DNA from: Urmitella timonensis
GTDB taxonomy: Bacteria > Actinomycetota > Actinomycetes > Actinomycetales > Actinomycetaceae
Direction: 5' to 3'
NCBI GenBank assembly: GCA_900120415.1
Contig: FQLW01000006.1
Location: forward strand, 1,178,001 to 1,242,000
DNA length: 64,000 nt
Made by a program: the position numbers and the translations under genes. Under the pieces are notes generated by a model, which was given only the letters and a program-made list of their open reading frames with translations, was not told where the DNA came from and ran no database searches. Shown one piece after another: positions 8,868 to 18,678 of the stretch (position 1 is its first letter; every line of letters begins with the position of its first letter).

Positions 8868-10252
8868 TGAAGCGTCCCGGGTTTTGTTCCGCTTCTTATG
8901 TGGGTGTTAGTTGTTTAGCATGGGTTTGATTGTAGCGGGTTATCACCGCCTCGGGGGGTGGAATAGTTCAGGGATTCGTGAAGGCGGGTATTGTTTCGCC
9001 AGTAAACCCACTTTAGGGTTTCCCACTTGACCTAGTTAGGGGAGTGCCAGGTGCGAGGGTAGTTTACTTGGTCTTGTATAGTCCGTCCGCGGTTTCTGCT
9101 AGGACGTTATCGTAGGAGTCTCGCACAGTTCCGGTAGAAGATTTTATCCCCTAAGTAGTGAGTTTGTCATTATAGTCAATGGAGGTGCACTGGCTACAGT
9201 GATTGCAATGATGCGGCAGACCTGCAAGATTATCTCTTGCTAGGGATATGGTCTGCTCGAGTGCTTGCAGGGGAAGTACCTTGGTTTTCATTGATGAACG
9301 AGTAGCCCAACCCACAATCTTTCGAGAATACACATAGGTTATGAACGCGGCATATATTAAGCCAGACAGAGCACGAACATATGTAATATCGGATACCCAC
9401 AACCTGTTAGGTCTATCTGCGCTAAACTGGCGATTAACGAGATTGGGTATCAGGGGTTTTAAAAGGATGGCTAGTAACTGGTCTGCGTCCCCTGTGTACC
9501 CCGAAAATCCCGGCTTGACGCATAAATCTACTAGTTTGTTCCCGCCCGATATCCCAGCCAGCCCGTGTAGAACGCCACCGTGACGCAGACTGAGAACAAT
9601 ACCGAGCTTGCTGGTGTTGGTGAGGTCAAGGAAGCGGTAGGGAAATCCGAAGAATTTCCAGCTAGATTCTACGAATCACGTAAACCCGGAAGTTATCATC
9701 AAAAATCTTCAGGATTTCTTCTACTAGCACGACATCTCTCAATGCCTAGCACACACTTTTCTTGATTTTGCTGCCCGGTAACCACGCGGAGTAATAAAGC
9801 CTCCAACCGTGTGTCCTCTCATAACCTGACAAATAAACTTGAGCAAGAAACAATCACGATAGTGATCGATAAACGCAATCATGCTATCGCGGGGTGGTTG
9901 AGTTCTTTTCGTGAAAAAAGACGATGCGAGCTTCAAAATCTCGTTAGTACGTTTAAGCTCCGCGTTTTCCTTACGCAAACGCCTTATCTCGAAAGATTCC
10001 TCCCGACTAACCCCAGGTCTTTCTACCTGGTCTATCTCGGTTTGCACCACCCAACGACGCAATGATTCACTACTAACGCCAAGTCCATCCCGGTATCACT
10101 AATAATCGCTGCTCTCAAAACACCAGAATCATCCCGAAGTCAATCAAATACCAACCCGACAGCACAATCCCTAAACTCCTGAGAATACTTCCTAGGCATA
10201 AAACACTCCTTTCAAAAACCAAAAACCCAGGAACAAAACCCAGGGCACTTCA
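8868..10252 (-). mobile_element. Decayed IS3-family insertion sequence
   Basis: Terminal inverted repeats are at 8868-8890 (TGAAGCG...GGGTTTTGTTCC) and 10230-10252, matching at 20 of 23 bases. The length of about 1.39 kb fits the family. Inside, on the minus strand, are degraded orfA and orfB transposase frames. No clear target-site duplication is visible. It separates the HEPN gene from the polysaccharide locus. Confidence 0.8.
8900..10199 (-). pseudogene. IS3-family transposase remnants (orfA/orfB)
   Basis: orfA starts at ATG 10199 (MPRKYSQEFRDCAVGLVFD), meets a stop codon, and resumes as RRLRKENAELKRTNEILK, the typical leucine-zipper end of OrfA. This runs on into FIDHYRDCFLLKFICQVMRG, the OrfB N terminus. 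The integrase core follows at 9151-9450: RLWVSDITYVRALSG, then GLPHHCNHCSQCTSIDYNDK, where the usual HHSDxGxQY motif has lost its catalytic Asp. A TAG at 9151-9153 interrupts it, after which SSTGTVRDSYDNVLAET and LHESLNYSTPR-like remnants continue in shifted frames. Multiple stops and the lost DDE residue mean it is inactive on its own. Confidence 0.8.
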
Positions 10253-10441
10253 AGTGGGGGGATTCTTTACTTTCGCTGTTTGCCTTTTCCTGAATGCCCT
10301 TGTTAGTGAATTCGAGGTTTTCAACCCTAAAAATTCCTAGTCAAGCCAATAAAAAGAGTTTCCCTGTATATATTGGGATTAACTCGGAAAAGCTCAAAGG
10401 ATTGGCTGTGATTTCTCCGGGTTGGGAAAATCTAAACTCTA

Positions 10442-11974
10442 TCAGGCTTTTCTTTTGAGCATTACATAAATAGCCTTGAGCATTTTCCAAAACTCTTTGA
10501 ACTCCGATGTCCAACAGGTGGCACCAAAAAACATTACGATACTGAGAGCAAAGGAAGCTATCCCTCTTAATAAAAGAGAAGTTAAAGTGGTGTTGCCGAT
10601 GGGATACAAAAGGAACCACACCAGCAGTGTGCCACCTATAGTAGCTATCGAGTATGCGGTAATTTTCAAAAAGTAGCCACGAGATGACACTTTAAATCCA
10701 TGCTTATAGAGCATATAAGCTTCAATAGCTCCGGAAACAAAGAAGCTGGTAAAGCAATTCGCAATCAGTATCCCAATAATCCCAAATAGTTGCGCAGCTA
10801 TAATACTTAAACCAATTAATACGATAGTCTCGATAATCGCTTTCCAGCGAGTGAACCAATATAGTCCATAAGCGCTAGTAAAAGTTAAAGCAGCGGTACG
10901 TATGGCTTTCAAATAAAAGAGGCAGACAATCGCTAGCTCGATTGATACTGGAAAAACATATTGTTCCCCGAAAAAGACATGCATAGCGTTGGTGAAAATA
11001 GCTAATAGAGGAATCGATACCAATGCTGCTAAACAGGCATTAACATAAAAAGTCAGATTGAAAACCCGCAGCTGCTTTTCTTGAGTCTCTTCAACCCCCA
11101 GATTACCTATGGATGCAACAGTGGCATCAAATACTCTGGAAATCAGGCGCTGTAAAGCGTTGGTGATTAGTAAATAATTTGCGTAAAGAGCAACGGTATG
11201 CAGACCAATAAAAACTGAAAGAATTACGTTGGTTGCCGGAGTTGAAGCTATACCAGCGATTTTATGAAGAACCAACGCGAAAGTATTTTTCTTTATTTTT
11301 GACAGTGTATCCGGGTCGATTTTCTGTACCGGCATTTTGCTCTTTAGGAATGGGTAACGACGATCGGTAACTATCGAAACTACGAAGTTTTGCAAGAAGG
11401 TACATACAACCATGCAAACTAAAAACCCAAAATAGGAACCTGTCGTTAAAAGTACGATGATTTGACCGAGGGTCATGATTAGAGTGAATACATAGCGCCA
11501 AATATCCACGAGATATTGCTTTTGATCTGCTCCAATCAAAGTGCCCTTATAGGAGTAGAGATAAGAGACAGCGGTGTTAGCTACAAACAATAGGAAATAA
11601 AGGCGCAGGTGTTTGATATCGGGTATTTCTTTTATAAACCACTCTAGTTTTAGAGAGAAGAAAATCCCTAGAGTCGTTACTATGGCTGCAATCGTCCAGT
11701 AGGCGCGGCGATAAAGTTGCATCAATGCACGAATCTTTTCGCGATTATTTTTCGCTAAAGGTTCGTAGAGTGAGTAGATTATCGCTGATCCGATTCCCAA
11801 CTCGGCCAGAGAGAGCATTACCAGCAACGAGGAAAACAAACCCTCAATTCCTAAATAGTCCTGACTCAGGGTGCGCACAAATACCATGCGTGTTGCAAAG
11901 TTGCAGGCAATTGAAAACACCTGCCCAAGAATTCCAACCGCTGCGTTTTGGGCGCTTCTTTTAAGCCGAGTCAT
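10442..11974 (-). CDS. Wzx-type polysaccharide flippase
   Basis: Multi-pass inner-membrane protein of the MOP/PST superfamily, expected to flip undecaprenyl-linked repeat units across the membrane. The 510 residues hold about 12-14 hydrophobic segments. The start is MTRLKRSAQNAAVGILGQVF, with the characteristic conserved region GIEGLFSSLLVMLSLAELGIGSAIIYSLYEPLA near residues 42-75. It is the last gene of the minus-strand polysaccharide run, 29 bp after the Wzz-like gene, and is followed by about 190 bp without recognisable features and then the IS remnant. ATG 11974 is the natural start. The polymer it handles is inferred from neighbours. Confidence 0.88.
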   Translation of the reverse strand: MTRLKRSAQNAAVGILGQVFSIACNFATRMVFVRTLSQDYLGIEGLFSSLLVMLSLAELGIGSAIIYSLYEPLAKNNREKIRALMQLYRRAYWTIAAIVTTLGIFFSLKLEWFIKEIPDIKHLRLYFLLFVANTAVSYLYSYKGTLIGADQKQYLVDIWRYVFTLIMTLGQIIVLLTTGSYFGFLVCMVVCTFLQNFVVSIVTDRRYPFLKSKMPVQKIDPDTLSKIKKNTFALVLHKIAGIASTPATNVILSVFIGLHTVALYANYLLITNALQRLISRVFDATVASIGNLGVEETQEKQLRVFNLTFYVNACLAALVSIPLLAIFTNAMHVFFGEQYVFPVSIELAIVCLFYLKAIRTAALTFTSAYGLYWFTRWKAIIETIVLIGLSIIAAQLFGIIGILIANCFTSFFVSGAIEAYMLYKHGFKVSSRGYFLKITAYSIATIGGTLLVWFLLYPIGNTTLTSLLLRGIASFALSIVMFFGATCWTSEFKEFWKMLKAIYVMLKRKA

Positions 11975-12003
11975 GCTCGCTCACCGTTCCTGGTATGCGA
12001 GCC

Positions 12004-13044
12004 TTACCGGGCTAGGGCGGCTGAAATGTTGTCTCTATTTATATTTGATAGCAGTGTGCGGGTATCCCGAAGTTCTTGGGGTTTAGCTGCACCTGCTCTA
12101 GTTGCTAAGAGAATTGAATCCTGGGGCGCAACCTTTAAAACCCACTTGGGGTTGGATAGTAAATCGTCAATTAGCTTTACGGTCACCATTGTGTTGTCTG
12201 CAATCTCAGTGATTGTTTCATAGACCTCAGCGCTGGGGGCATTTGCTCCTAAACCAGCTACCCAAATGGTCTTGGTTGAATCCTCTTTTACTGACGATGC
12301 CAGTGATACCCCTAGGATAGAAACCTGCTGATTTCTCTTGACCTCACTCTTGTTAGGCCAAGAAACCAGGGAACCGCGAATCCCTAAGATGTCTACAAAA
12401 TCGCGTCTAGTGCGTAATCGGGGATTAATGAACTCAATAAACATACCGACAATCAAACCGGCGCACAGTCCGAGAATAGCAAATAGGATAATACGCGAGA
12501 TTGATAATCCTGACTTGTTTTCAGTAAGAACAGTTTCTGTGGGGGCGGTGGCCTGTTGATAGATATTTACTGACACCCCAGGGAATAATCCGGCGAGATC
12601 ATTTTTTGTTTCCTTTAGAGCCCAATCGGTTGCTTCTTTTACTAGTTTTTTATTATCGCCAGTAACGTTGATGCTGAGGATGGGGACATTTACTGGTGTG
12701 CGGTAAAAAGAGTCTAGGTATGGAGGGGAACTAAAGGAAAGGCTTTCGGCATTAGTACCAAAGTGGGTAACTGCTCTTTTTGAAAGGTCTTGTTCGATAA
12801 TTCCTTTTCCTGCCTTAATTACAAAACTAGCATAGTCGGTTGCATCATTGGATTCATTGTCTGAGGTTGTAACTTTAGTGGGAATCCCGAGGGCGGCGGA
12901 CGAAGAGTAGCTGCGGGAGAAAGAAGTGGCGGAGCCTCCGCTGGTAAATACCGGGACAGCTGTGAATAACAGGGCAAAAACAATACATAGCCACCAATAC
13001 TTTTGTATGGCTCCTTTGGCAGAAGAAATAACTGCGTTAGGCAT
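12004..13044 (-). CDS. Wzz-like chain-length/polysaccharide co-polymerase
   Basis: Membrane protein with the two-segment topology of polysaccharide co-polymerases: a first segment near residues 16-33 (KYWWLCIVFALLFTAVPVF), an extracytoplasmic domain of about 150 residues, and a second segment near 182-205 (RIILFAILGLCAGLIVGMF) followed by NPRLRTRRDFVDILG. The cytoplasmic tail of about 130 residues lacks a clear Walker A motif, so it is not an obvious tyrosine kinase. Its start overlaps the upstream Wzy-like stop by 8 bp, indicating translational coupling. Likely controls polymer length with the neighbouring Wzy. Sequence conservation in this family is low; topology and context carry the call. 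Confidence 0.7.
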   Translation of the reverse strand: MPNAVISSAKGAIQKYWWLCIVFALLFTAVPVFTSGGSATSFSRSYSSSAALGIPTKVTTSDNESNDATDYASFVIKAGKGIIEQDLSKRAVTHFGTNAESLSFSSPPYLDSFYRTPVNVPILSINVTGDNKKLVKEATDWALKETKNDLAGLFPGVSVNIYQQATAPTETVLTENKSGLSISRIILFAILGLCAGLIVGMFIEFINPRLRTRRDFVDILGIRGSLVSWPNKSEVKRNQQVSILGVSLASSVKEDSTKTIWVAGLGANAPSAEVYETITEIADNTMVTVKLIDDLLSNPKWVLKVAPQDSILLATRAGAAKPQELRDTRTLLSNINRDNISAALAR

Positions 13045-14731
13045 AGAGGTCTCCTTGTGGTTTCTTAGCTGCGAGTAATTCTAGTGGTTTCGAGGAAAGC
13101 AGAGCAAGGTTTAGTGGGTGCGGCTTGGGGTTATTTTGAGGTGAAGTACTCAGCTTTTCCCCTCGAGTCGAGTACTTAAGGCTAGAAGTCAGATAGGGGC
13201 GGCGGGAAGATAAAACTTCGGCGAGCAGATAAACGATAGCTACTAGCAGCCAGAACTGTATCGAAACGATGAAGGTTAGCCATCCCAAGGCAGAGTCGCG
13301 TGGTATCCAGAAAATAGATTCCAAAGAGCACAATGCCACTAATCCGCTGATTCCTCCCCGGTCAAACATTCGGGGCATAGCTGCCAAAACAACTCCAAGT
13401 ATTAGTGATCCGCAGATAACGCCGAGCCAGCTATAATCTACAAACAGTTCCAGTAAATAGGAAGAACCGTAGCCCTCGCCTCCTAGATAGTTCTGGTGTT
13501 GAAAAAAACTGAGCGCATGAGCAAAAGAATGAGACTCGGTGGCCATTGTCTGGCTGTTATTTCCGGGTAGGGAGGGTAAGCCGGAGAGTAGTCGCCCGTA
13601 GGAGTCACGGGTTAAAAAATCAATGAACGGACCGAAGGTGTAGTTGTTTTTAAAGGAAGCTGTCTTATATGCAGCGTAGTAACCATGGGAAAGTACCTCA
13701 AAGGAAACTCCCTGTTTGTCAAAAAAATCAACAATACTCTCAAGAAAATTTGCGGTTAAATTTACTTTTTGAGAACGAATGTAGTTAATAGAATTCAGTA
13801 TGACGATAGCAACGGGAATACCGAAAATTAGTCCTCTTTTTTCAAAACGTCCTATCCAGGTATCTTTACTGTCGTGGCGAGCTCGTAAAAAGAAGTAAAG
13901 CGTAGCAAAAAGAACTGAAAACATAAATCTGCCACGCAAGCCCACAAGAAGGGTGGGAATGTTTAGCAGTATATTTGAGCTTAGCGCTACATAGGCGTGT
14001 CGTTTACGCGGCATGGTGAGTAGATAAATGCAGAGCGCATAGTCAGTGAAGGTCGCTAAAGTGCGCACTGGTAAAGGGGCACTTTCTTTAAAGTACAGAA
14101 AATAATCAGTGTACGATTTATCTACGATGAAAGAGAGTTTTTCGTAACCAAGATAGGCGGAGGCTAGCCAGCAGATTATAAAAATAGTCAGGGAAACTGC
14201 GGCCAGGGCGTGTAAATTTAGATTCGCATCCCGGTATTTTTCTAGCCATTCAACTCGGTTACCGGAAACGAAGCGGTTTCGAATAAAAGCGAATCGAGAA
14301 ATAGTTTCGCTTCGTGGTTGTCTGGTAAACAGAGCAAATAGAATCGCTCCCACCCCTAATGAAATTAGCGCTAAGAACAATATCCATAGAGAAAAGTCAA
14401 CTGCGGGGACACCGCCAATCCACCACTTTTTCCCTTGTAAAATACGGACAAAGGGGCGACCTAAAAGGAATAAGAAAAAAGCAAGCAGAAAGAAAATAGT
14501 AACTATTTGTTCTCGCCAACGTGCGCAGCAGTAAACAATCAGGGCTGCCCAAATAGCCCAAATAGTCTTAAAGGAATTTTCCCAATCGATTCTTCCCCAG
14601 GTAAAAATAAAAGTAATAGCTGCAATAAAAGCTACGAATAATGCAGCAACGGCAATAATAGAGCGAACAGAGAAGGAGGTGGGAATAGAAATTCTGGTTG
14701 TACTATTAGATATTCGTGCCTGATTTGCCAT
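13037..14731 (-). CDS. Wzy-like O-antigen/capsule polymerase
   Basis: Integral membrane protein of about 564 residues with ten or more hydrophobic segments and one long extracytoplasmic loop (about residues 330-440, containing YGRLLSGLPSLPGNNSQ), the general design of Wzy polymerases. These join lipid-linked repeat units on the outer face of the membrane. The ATG at 14731 overlaps the upstream LicD stop as TAATG; a GTG nine bases earlier is the alternative. Position between LicD and Wzz genes supports the role. There is no sequence signature strong enough to exclude another polysaccharide membrane protein. Confidence 0.65.
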   Translation of the reverse strand: MANQARISNSTTRISIPTSFSVRSIIAVAALFVAFIAAITFIFTWGRIDWENSFKTIWAIWAALIVYCCARWREQIVTIFFLLAFFLFLLGRPFVRILQGKKWWIGGVPAVDFSLWILFLALISLGVGAILFALFTRQPRSETISRFAFIRNRFVSGNRVEWLEKYRDANLNLHALAAVSLTIFIICWLASAYLGYEKLSFIVDKSYTDYFLYFKESAPLPVRTLATFTDYALCIYLLTMPRKRHAYVALSSNILLNIPTLLVGLRGRFMFSVLFATLYFFLRARHDSKDTWIGRFEKRGLIFGIPVAIVILNSINYIRSQKVNLTANFLESIVDFFDKQGVSFEVLSHGYYAAYKTASFKNNYTFGPFIDFLTRDSYGRLLSGLPSLPGNNSQTMATESHSFAHALSFFQHQNYLGGEGYGSSYLLELFVDYSWLGVICGSLILGVVLAAMPRMFDRGGISGLVALCSLESIFWIPRDSALGWLTFIVSIQFWLLVAIVYLLAEVLSSRRPYLTSSLKYSTRGEKLSTSPQNNPKPHPLNLALLSSKPLELLAAKKPQGDLYA

Positions 14732-15570
14732 TATCGCCACCGCGCATTTAGCTCATGACTTTGTCTGTGGTTTGGTGGAGGGGGAGTCATATAATCCTCG
14801 CCATATTCGACCCGTAGGAACTCGTCGTATCGACGGGGAATTGGGTACATGGATTCTCCAAATTTCACATAAATAGTTTCTTTAAAAATAGATTTACGAT
14901 GATTCCGAAACAAATTATCAGATGCGAAAACCGTGGTCGCCTTGTCGAATGAATTGAACCATTTGCTAAGGAGTTTTGAGGATGCTACTCCGAACCGTTG
15001 GTATCCGATTAATTTTGCTAGCGGTGTTAAGAGAGGGCGTGCTATTTTACCTTTCCAGGTGTGTTTTGGGCGATTTGCTATCGTGGAAATCTGCATACAG
15101 ACCAGAAGTAAGTAGATTATGCCCTTTCCAAGCGAATTTAAGAATCGGGAGTTTTTTTCCCCGTATAGGGGAAAAATATCAATCCAGACTCCCATATTGT
15201 TCACCTTGGCCGTGGATAAAGCTTCAGAGGTAACTGTGCGGGTGTCCACGACTTTCCCAAAAACTGTATAGGAATTGCAGTCAGTTTCGGGGCAGAGAAG
15301 TTCCCGGTTTTTGCCAATGGGAGAGGTAACCTTGTTGGCTTTGTAATATGCGAGCATTTTGTAATAGTCATTTGCAGGCATCCAAATGTCGATGTCATCA
15401 TCCCAGGGAATCATGTCGCCGTGGCGCACCGCTCCCAATAGCGACCCATAGGCAATCCAATAGCGCCAGTTGTGGGCTTTGCAGAAAGAAGCAAAGTCTG
15501 CGAGTATCGCAAACTCCAGTTGTTTAACTTCCTGGAGTTTCAATGCCTCTCCTGGCTTAGGGACTAACAT
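14731..15570 (-). CDS. LicD-family phosphotransferase (1)
   Basis: LicD-family proteins move a phospho-alcohol from a CDP donor to a sugar. The diagnostic motifs are intact: YGSLLGAVRHGDMIPWDDDI spans residues 41-60, with the metal-binding DDDID at 57-61. Length 279 is typical, with no signal peptide, so it should act on the cytoplasmic lipid-linked unit. It lies 26 bp after a second LicD gene and touches the Wzy-like gene. LicD itself transfers phosphocholine. The related eukaryotic fukutin and FKRP transfer ribitol-5-phosphate, and here TarI/TarJ make CDP-ribitol in the same locus, so ribitol phosphate is a likely donor moiety (inference). Confidence 0.88.
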   Translation of the reverse strand: MLVPKPGEALKLQEVKQLEFAILADFASFCKAHNWRYWIAYGSLLGAVRHGDMIPWDDDIDIWMPANDYYKMLAYYKANKVTSPIGKNRELLCPETDCNSYTVFGKVVDTRTVTSEALSTAKVNNMGVWIDIFPLYGEKNSRFLNSLGKGIIYLLLVCMQISTIANRPKHTWKGKIARPLLTPLAKLIGYQRFGVASSKLLSKWFNSFDKATTVFASDNLFRNHRKSIFKETIYVKFGESMYPIPRRYDEFLRVEYGEDYMTPPPPNHRQSHELNARWR

Positions 15571-15596
15571 TTCAAGCTACTTTCTGTCCGGCAGTC

Positions 15597-16445
15597 TTAT
15601 TTCAGCAGCCAGGCTTTCATCGGGTGATAGACGCGTTCTTCGACCGGAGGAATCGTCATGTAGTCTCCGTACATCATTGTGAGCATAGTATCGTAGTTCG
15701 CGGGGGCAGGGTATTTGCGATTCCCAAAAACCAGAGGGATGGATTTTTGGAACAGCGTAATCGGGAATTCACGTTCAGAGTGTGCGCTATAAAAGACACT
15801 TTGTGCTTTTTTAGTGGTAGGAAAGCAGAATTTTAACCATAATTCTAGGGCTTTAGCGAATGACGCATACCCAATCCGCTTTGCGAATCTCCCGCAAATC
15901 GAGGCAACTAGCTGACCACGTTTCCCAATTCCGGGAAGTCTCTTCCAACAGGCAATTCGCATTAGTAAATAAAGGAAGTCAGAAACGGTGGTTGCACTTT
16001 TTTGTATGAATTTCTGTTTATGAACTCCATACAGAGGGAATATATCGACCCATAGTCCATTAAGACTGGGAATCGAATCGATATCTAAAATTTCTTCTTC
16101 TACCAGAGTATGAGTATCTATTACTTTTCCCCAACTTACGGGGCAGCGCGAGTCGATTGCGGAGCAAACAAAGCGGTATCGATCATCAATAAAGCCGTTA
16201 GTTTCTTTTAGTAGCTCGATAAGTTGAAAATAATCATCCGCTAACATCACCACATCGATGTCGTCATCCCAGGGGATTAAATCTTTATGCCTTACTGCTC
16301 CTAGCAGACTTCCGTAGGTAAGCCACATTCGGATTTTATGTTTCCGGCAGTACTGCCAAAGTATCTGAAGAATTTCTTTCTCGTGTGCCTGTATTTCTTT
16401 AAGTGATAATAGGCGCTCGGTGCTGTCACCAGAATCAAAACTCAT
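15597..16445 (-). CDS. LicD-family phosphotransferase (2)
   Basis: Second LicD-type protein, 282 residues from the ATG at 16445, chosen because AAAGGAG precedes it by a few bases and the length matches its neighbour; a longer open frame reaches 16508. YGSLLGAVRHKDLIPWDDDI occupies residues 44-63, with the acidic DDDID metal site at 60-64. It is related to LicD (1) along its whole length (both keep VWIDIFPLYG/LWVDIFPLYG), so they look like diverged duplicates with perhaps different acceptors. About 100 bp separates it from the GT4 gene upstream. Role: decorating the surface polysaccharide with phospho-alcohol groups. Confidence 0.88.
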   Translation of the reverse strand: MSFDSGDSTERLLSLKEIQAHEKEILQILWQYCRKHKIRMWLTYGSLLGAVRHKDLIPWDDDIDVVMLADDYFQLIELLKETNGFIDDRYRFVCSAIDSRCPVSWGKVIDTHTLVEEEILDIDSIPSLNGLWVDIFPLYGVHKQKFIQKSATTVSDFLYLLMRIACWKRLPGIGKRGQLVASICGRFAKRIGYASFAKALELWLKFCFPTTKKAQSVFYSAHSEREFPITLFQKSIPLVFGNRKYPAPANYDTMLTMMYGDYMTIPPVEERVYHPMKAWLLK

Positions 16446-16545
16446 TTCTACTCCTTTTGCCCTAGTCATATTAGAAACCACGCGAATGTATTTGTTAATC
16501 ATACACAACGAACAGATAACAGCTTCTCCAGATTTAGGAAGATAT

Positions 16546-17673
16546 TTACCTGGTCAGTTTAGATAAAAATCTTCGCCAGAGAGGAGCAATTTTCTGCATA
16601 GAAAATTGCTCCTTGACTGTTTCCTGCCGCTGTGAAAACGACTCTCGTAATTCTTGGCTAGCCATTAATTGTTGGATCTTAAGGGCGTAACGATGAGTAT
16701 CAAAAGGTTTTACCAAGAAACCGCTCTGACCGTCAGCAATGATTTCATTGGGACCGGTAACTACGTCAAAAGAGACGCAAGGTAAGGAAAAAGCGGTAGC
16801 TTCTAGGAGGAACATCGGCATTCCCTCCATATCCGAAGTGAGAGTTCCGATTGAATATTTCGGGAATTCTTCATAGAGATGTGCGGTTTTTCCCCGTAAA
16901 AATACCTGGTTTTCCAAGCCATACTCACCAATTTTCTTTTCCAAAACTTCTCGTTCCGCACCGTCACCAAAGATATCCCATTGCCAATCAGGGAAATTGG
17001 GGAAAATTTCTTTTGCAATCTCGGGAATCCGCAAGGAGCCTTTCTCTGCTGAAAGCCTGCCTGCCCAAATAATTCTTTTTGCGCTGATATCTGCCTGCAC
17101 GTCCTCGGGGTTAATCTCAGGATCAATCCAGTTTGTTATCACCGCTAACTTTCGCCGCGGTATTTTAAGAAACTTTTGATAATCCGCGGCGCTGCGCTTA
17201 GTAAGCACCACAGTCCGATCACACAGGCGGGCGGAAACCATGCGAATGGTGGTGATATCTTTTTGGCTTAGCTGCGCTGCCAATGCTCCATGGTCATGAA
17301 ACACAAACTTGCAGCGATTTTTGCCGCCAAACAAGCGGTTCCATAAAACCACCGGGGCGGCGATAATTCCCATATCAGTGGTTTGTAGGAGGCAAACGTC
17401 AATCTGGTTTTGTTTCAGATACTTTCGCAGGGGATTAAAAGATTGCACGATGGTTTTTCGAAGTCGCGGCATCGTGCCTTTGCCTAAATAGGAAACTGTA
17501 ACTCGGGGGTCAATGGGGATAGAAGGACCGCGTTTTTCCGGATAGCCATAGAGATTAACAATGTGAACCTCAAAGTCAGCGCATAAGGCATTAGCTACCA
17601 GCCCAATTACCCTTTGTGCGCCTCCCACATTACCGATATCCCATATCGCAAAGGCGATTCTAGGCTTCCCCAA
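16546..17673 (-). CDS. Glycosyltransferase family 4 (GT-B)
   Basis: Adds a sugar to the growing lipid-linked repeat unit at the cytoplasmic face. It starts MGKPRIAFAIWDIGNVGGAQ, an N-terminal Rossmann fold with the GGAQR motif, and the C-terminal half has AGRLSAEKG and EGMPMFLLEATAFSLPCVSF, the E-x7-E donor-binding signature of GT4. I use the TTG at 17673 (AAAGGAG eight bases upstream), giving 375 residues; a longer frame to 17727 lacks a good ribosome site. The start overlaps the upstream GT2 stop by 14 bp. Donor and acceptor sugars cannot be read from the sequence. Confidence 0.85.
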   Translation of the reverse strand: MGKPRIAFAIWDIGNVGGAQRVIGLVANALCADFEVHIVNLYGYPEKRGPSIPIDPRVTVSYLGKGTMPRLRKTIVQSFNPLRKYLKQNQIDVCLLQTTDMGIIAAPVVLWNRLFGGKNRCKFVFHDHGALAAQLSQKDITTIRMVSARLCDRTVVLTKRSAADYQKFLKIPRRKLAVITNWIDPEINPEDVQADISAKRIIWAGRLSAEKGSLRIPEIAKEIFPNFPDWQWDIFGDGAEREVLEKKIGEYGLENQVFLRGKTAHLYEEFPKYSIGTLTSDMEGMPMFLLEATAFSLPCVSFDVVTGPNEIIADGQSGFLVKPFDTHRYALKIQQLMASQELRESFSQRQETVKEQFSMQKIAPLWRRFLSKLTR

Positions 17674-18673
17674 GAGTAGTTCTCCTTTGTTTAGCCTGGA
17701 CGAGTAGTTTATAAAGCGGCCAGCCAAAAAAGAGTGCTAGTGCCGCTATCTTGCGAGTGTAGTGAAAACCGGACATTTTTATAACTGCCCAGGTGTGCGC
17801 CCGTAAGTCCTTTATAAGCTGAGCTCTGATAGTGTTTTCGGCTGGCGAATGAACCTGTAACAAACGGTCAAGTACCACAAAGCGGGCAGAAATCCAGCGA
17901 AAAGTTGCAGCCTCTTTCACCTGAGGATAGGACTGCGCACAAATCCGGTGAGCCAAATCTGCCGCTTTTATTAGGTCCAGGGAGCTGAAACTGAAGGGCT
18001 GGGTCGTAATTGAGCTTTCTCGATGTACATATACATACAGAGGTTCAAGGTTTACTGAAACCTCTCTGAAATGTCCTAGACCATCAATCGTGAAAAAGGA
18101 ATCCTCATAGTAACGTCCTACTCGGAAGCTTAGCTTATCGAGGGCGGAACGCCGGTAAAGCCGATTGCATACAGATCCCGGAGCACGCCCTAATAAAGTA
18201 AGTTTAAAGAATTCTTCGTAGCTCAATGTCTCGCGTAGGGGACTGGTATTTACCCGGTCTTGGCTGCCGTAACGGTCTACTATGCCCACCACGGCTATCT
18301 CAATCGTAGCCTTGTTGAACTGTTGCAAAAGTGCTCCAATAAAATCTGGTAATACCAAATCATCGGAATCAATAAACGAAATGAATTCCCCAGAAGCTCG
18401 GGAGATTCCAGTATTACGCGCGGCCGAAAGACCGGCATTTTTTTGGTGGATTACGCGGATACGCGAATCCTCGCTCGCTAGCAAATCGCATAGTTTTCCA
18501 GAGTCATCCGTAGATCCGTCATCTACTAGAATAGCTTCCCATTTTTCATAGGATTGTGCCTGAATCGAGGCTACACAACGCCGGAGATGGTTACCGGTGT
18601 TGTAAACAGGCAGAATCAGGCTTACCAGGGGCTGCTCAGTGATAGCAGCATGGAGGGGGTTAGCATTTGCCAT
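17660..18673 (-). CDS. Glycosyltransferase family 2 (GT-A)
   Basis: Inverting GT-A transferase for the surface polysaccharide. SLILPVYNTGNHLRRCVASI begins at residue 18, DDGSTDDSG at 51-59 and SFIDSDD (DxD, metal/nucleotide-sugar) near residues 103-109. The last third (about 100 residues) is basic and helical, perhaps membrane-peripheral. 337 residues is normal. It starts 5 bp after tarJ and overlaps the GT4 gene, so it belongs to the same transcript. Specificity unknown. Confidence 0.88.
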   Translation of the reverse strand: MANANPLHAAITEQPLVSLILPVYNTGNHLRRCVASIQAQSYEKWEAILVDDGSTDDSGKLCDLLASEDSRIRVIHQKNAGLSAARNTGISRASGEFISFIDSDDLVLPDFIGALLQQFNKATIEIAVVGIVDRYGSQDRVNTSPLRETLSYEEFFKLTLLGRAPGSVCNRLYRRSALDKLSFRVGRYYEDSFFTIDGLGHFREVSVNLEPLYVYVHRESSITTQPFSFSSLDLIKAADLAHRICAQSYPQVKEAATFRWISARFVVLDRLLQVHSPAENTIRAQLIKDLRAHTWAVIKMSGFHYTRKIAALALFFGWPLYKLLVQAKQRRTTLGEA

Positions 18674-18678
18674 AACGA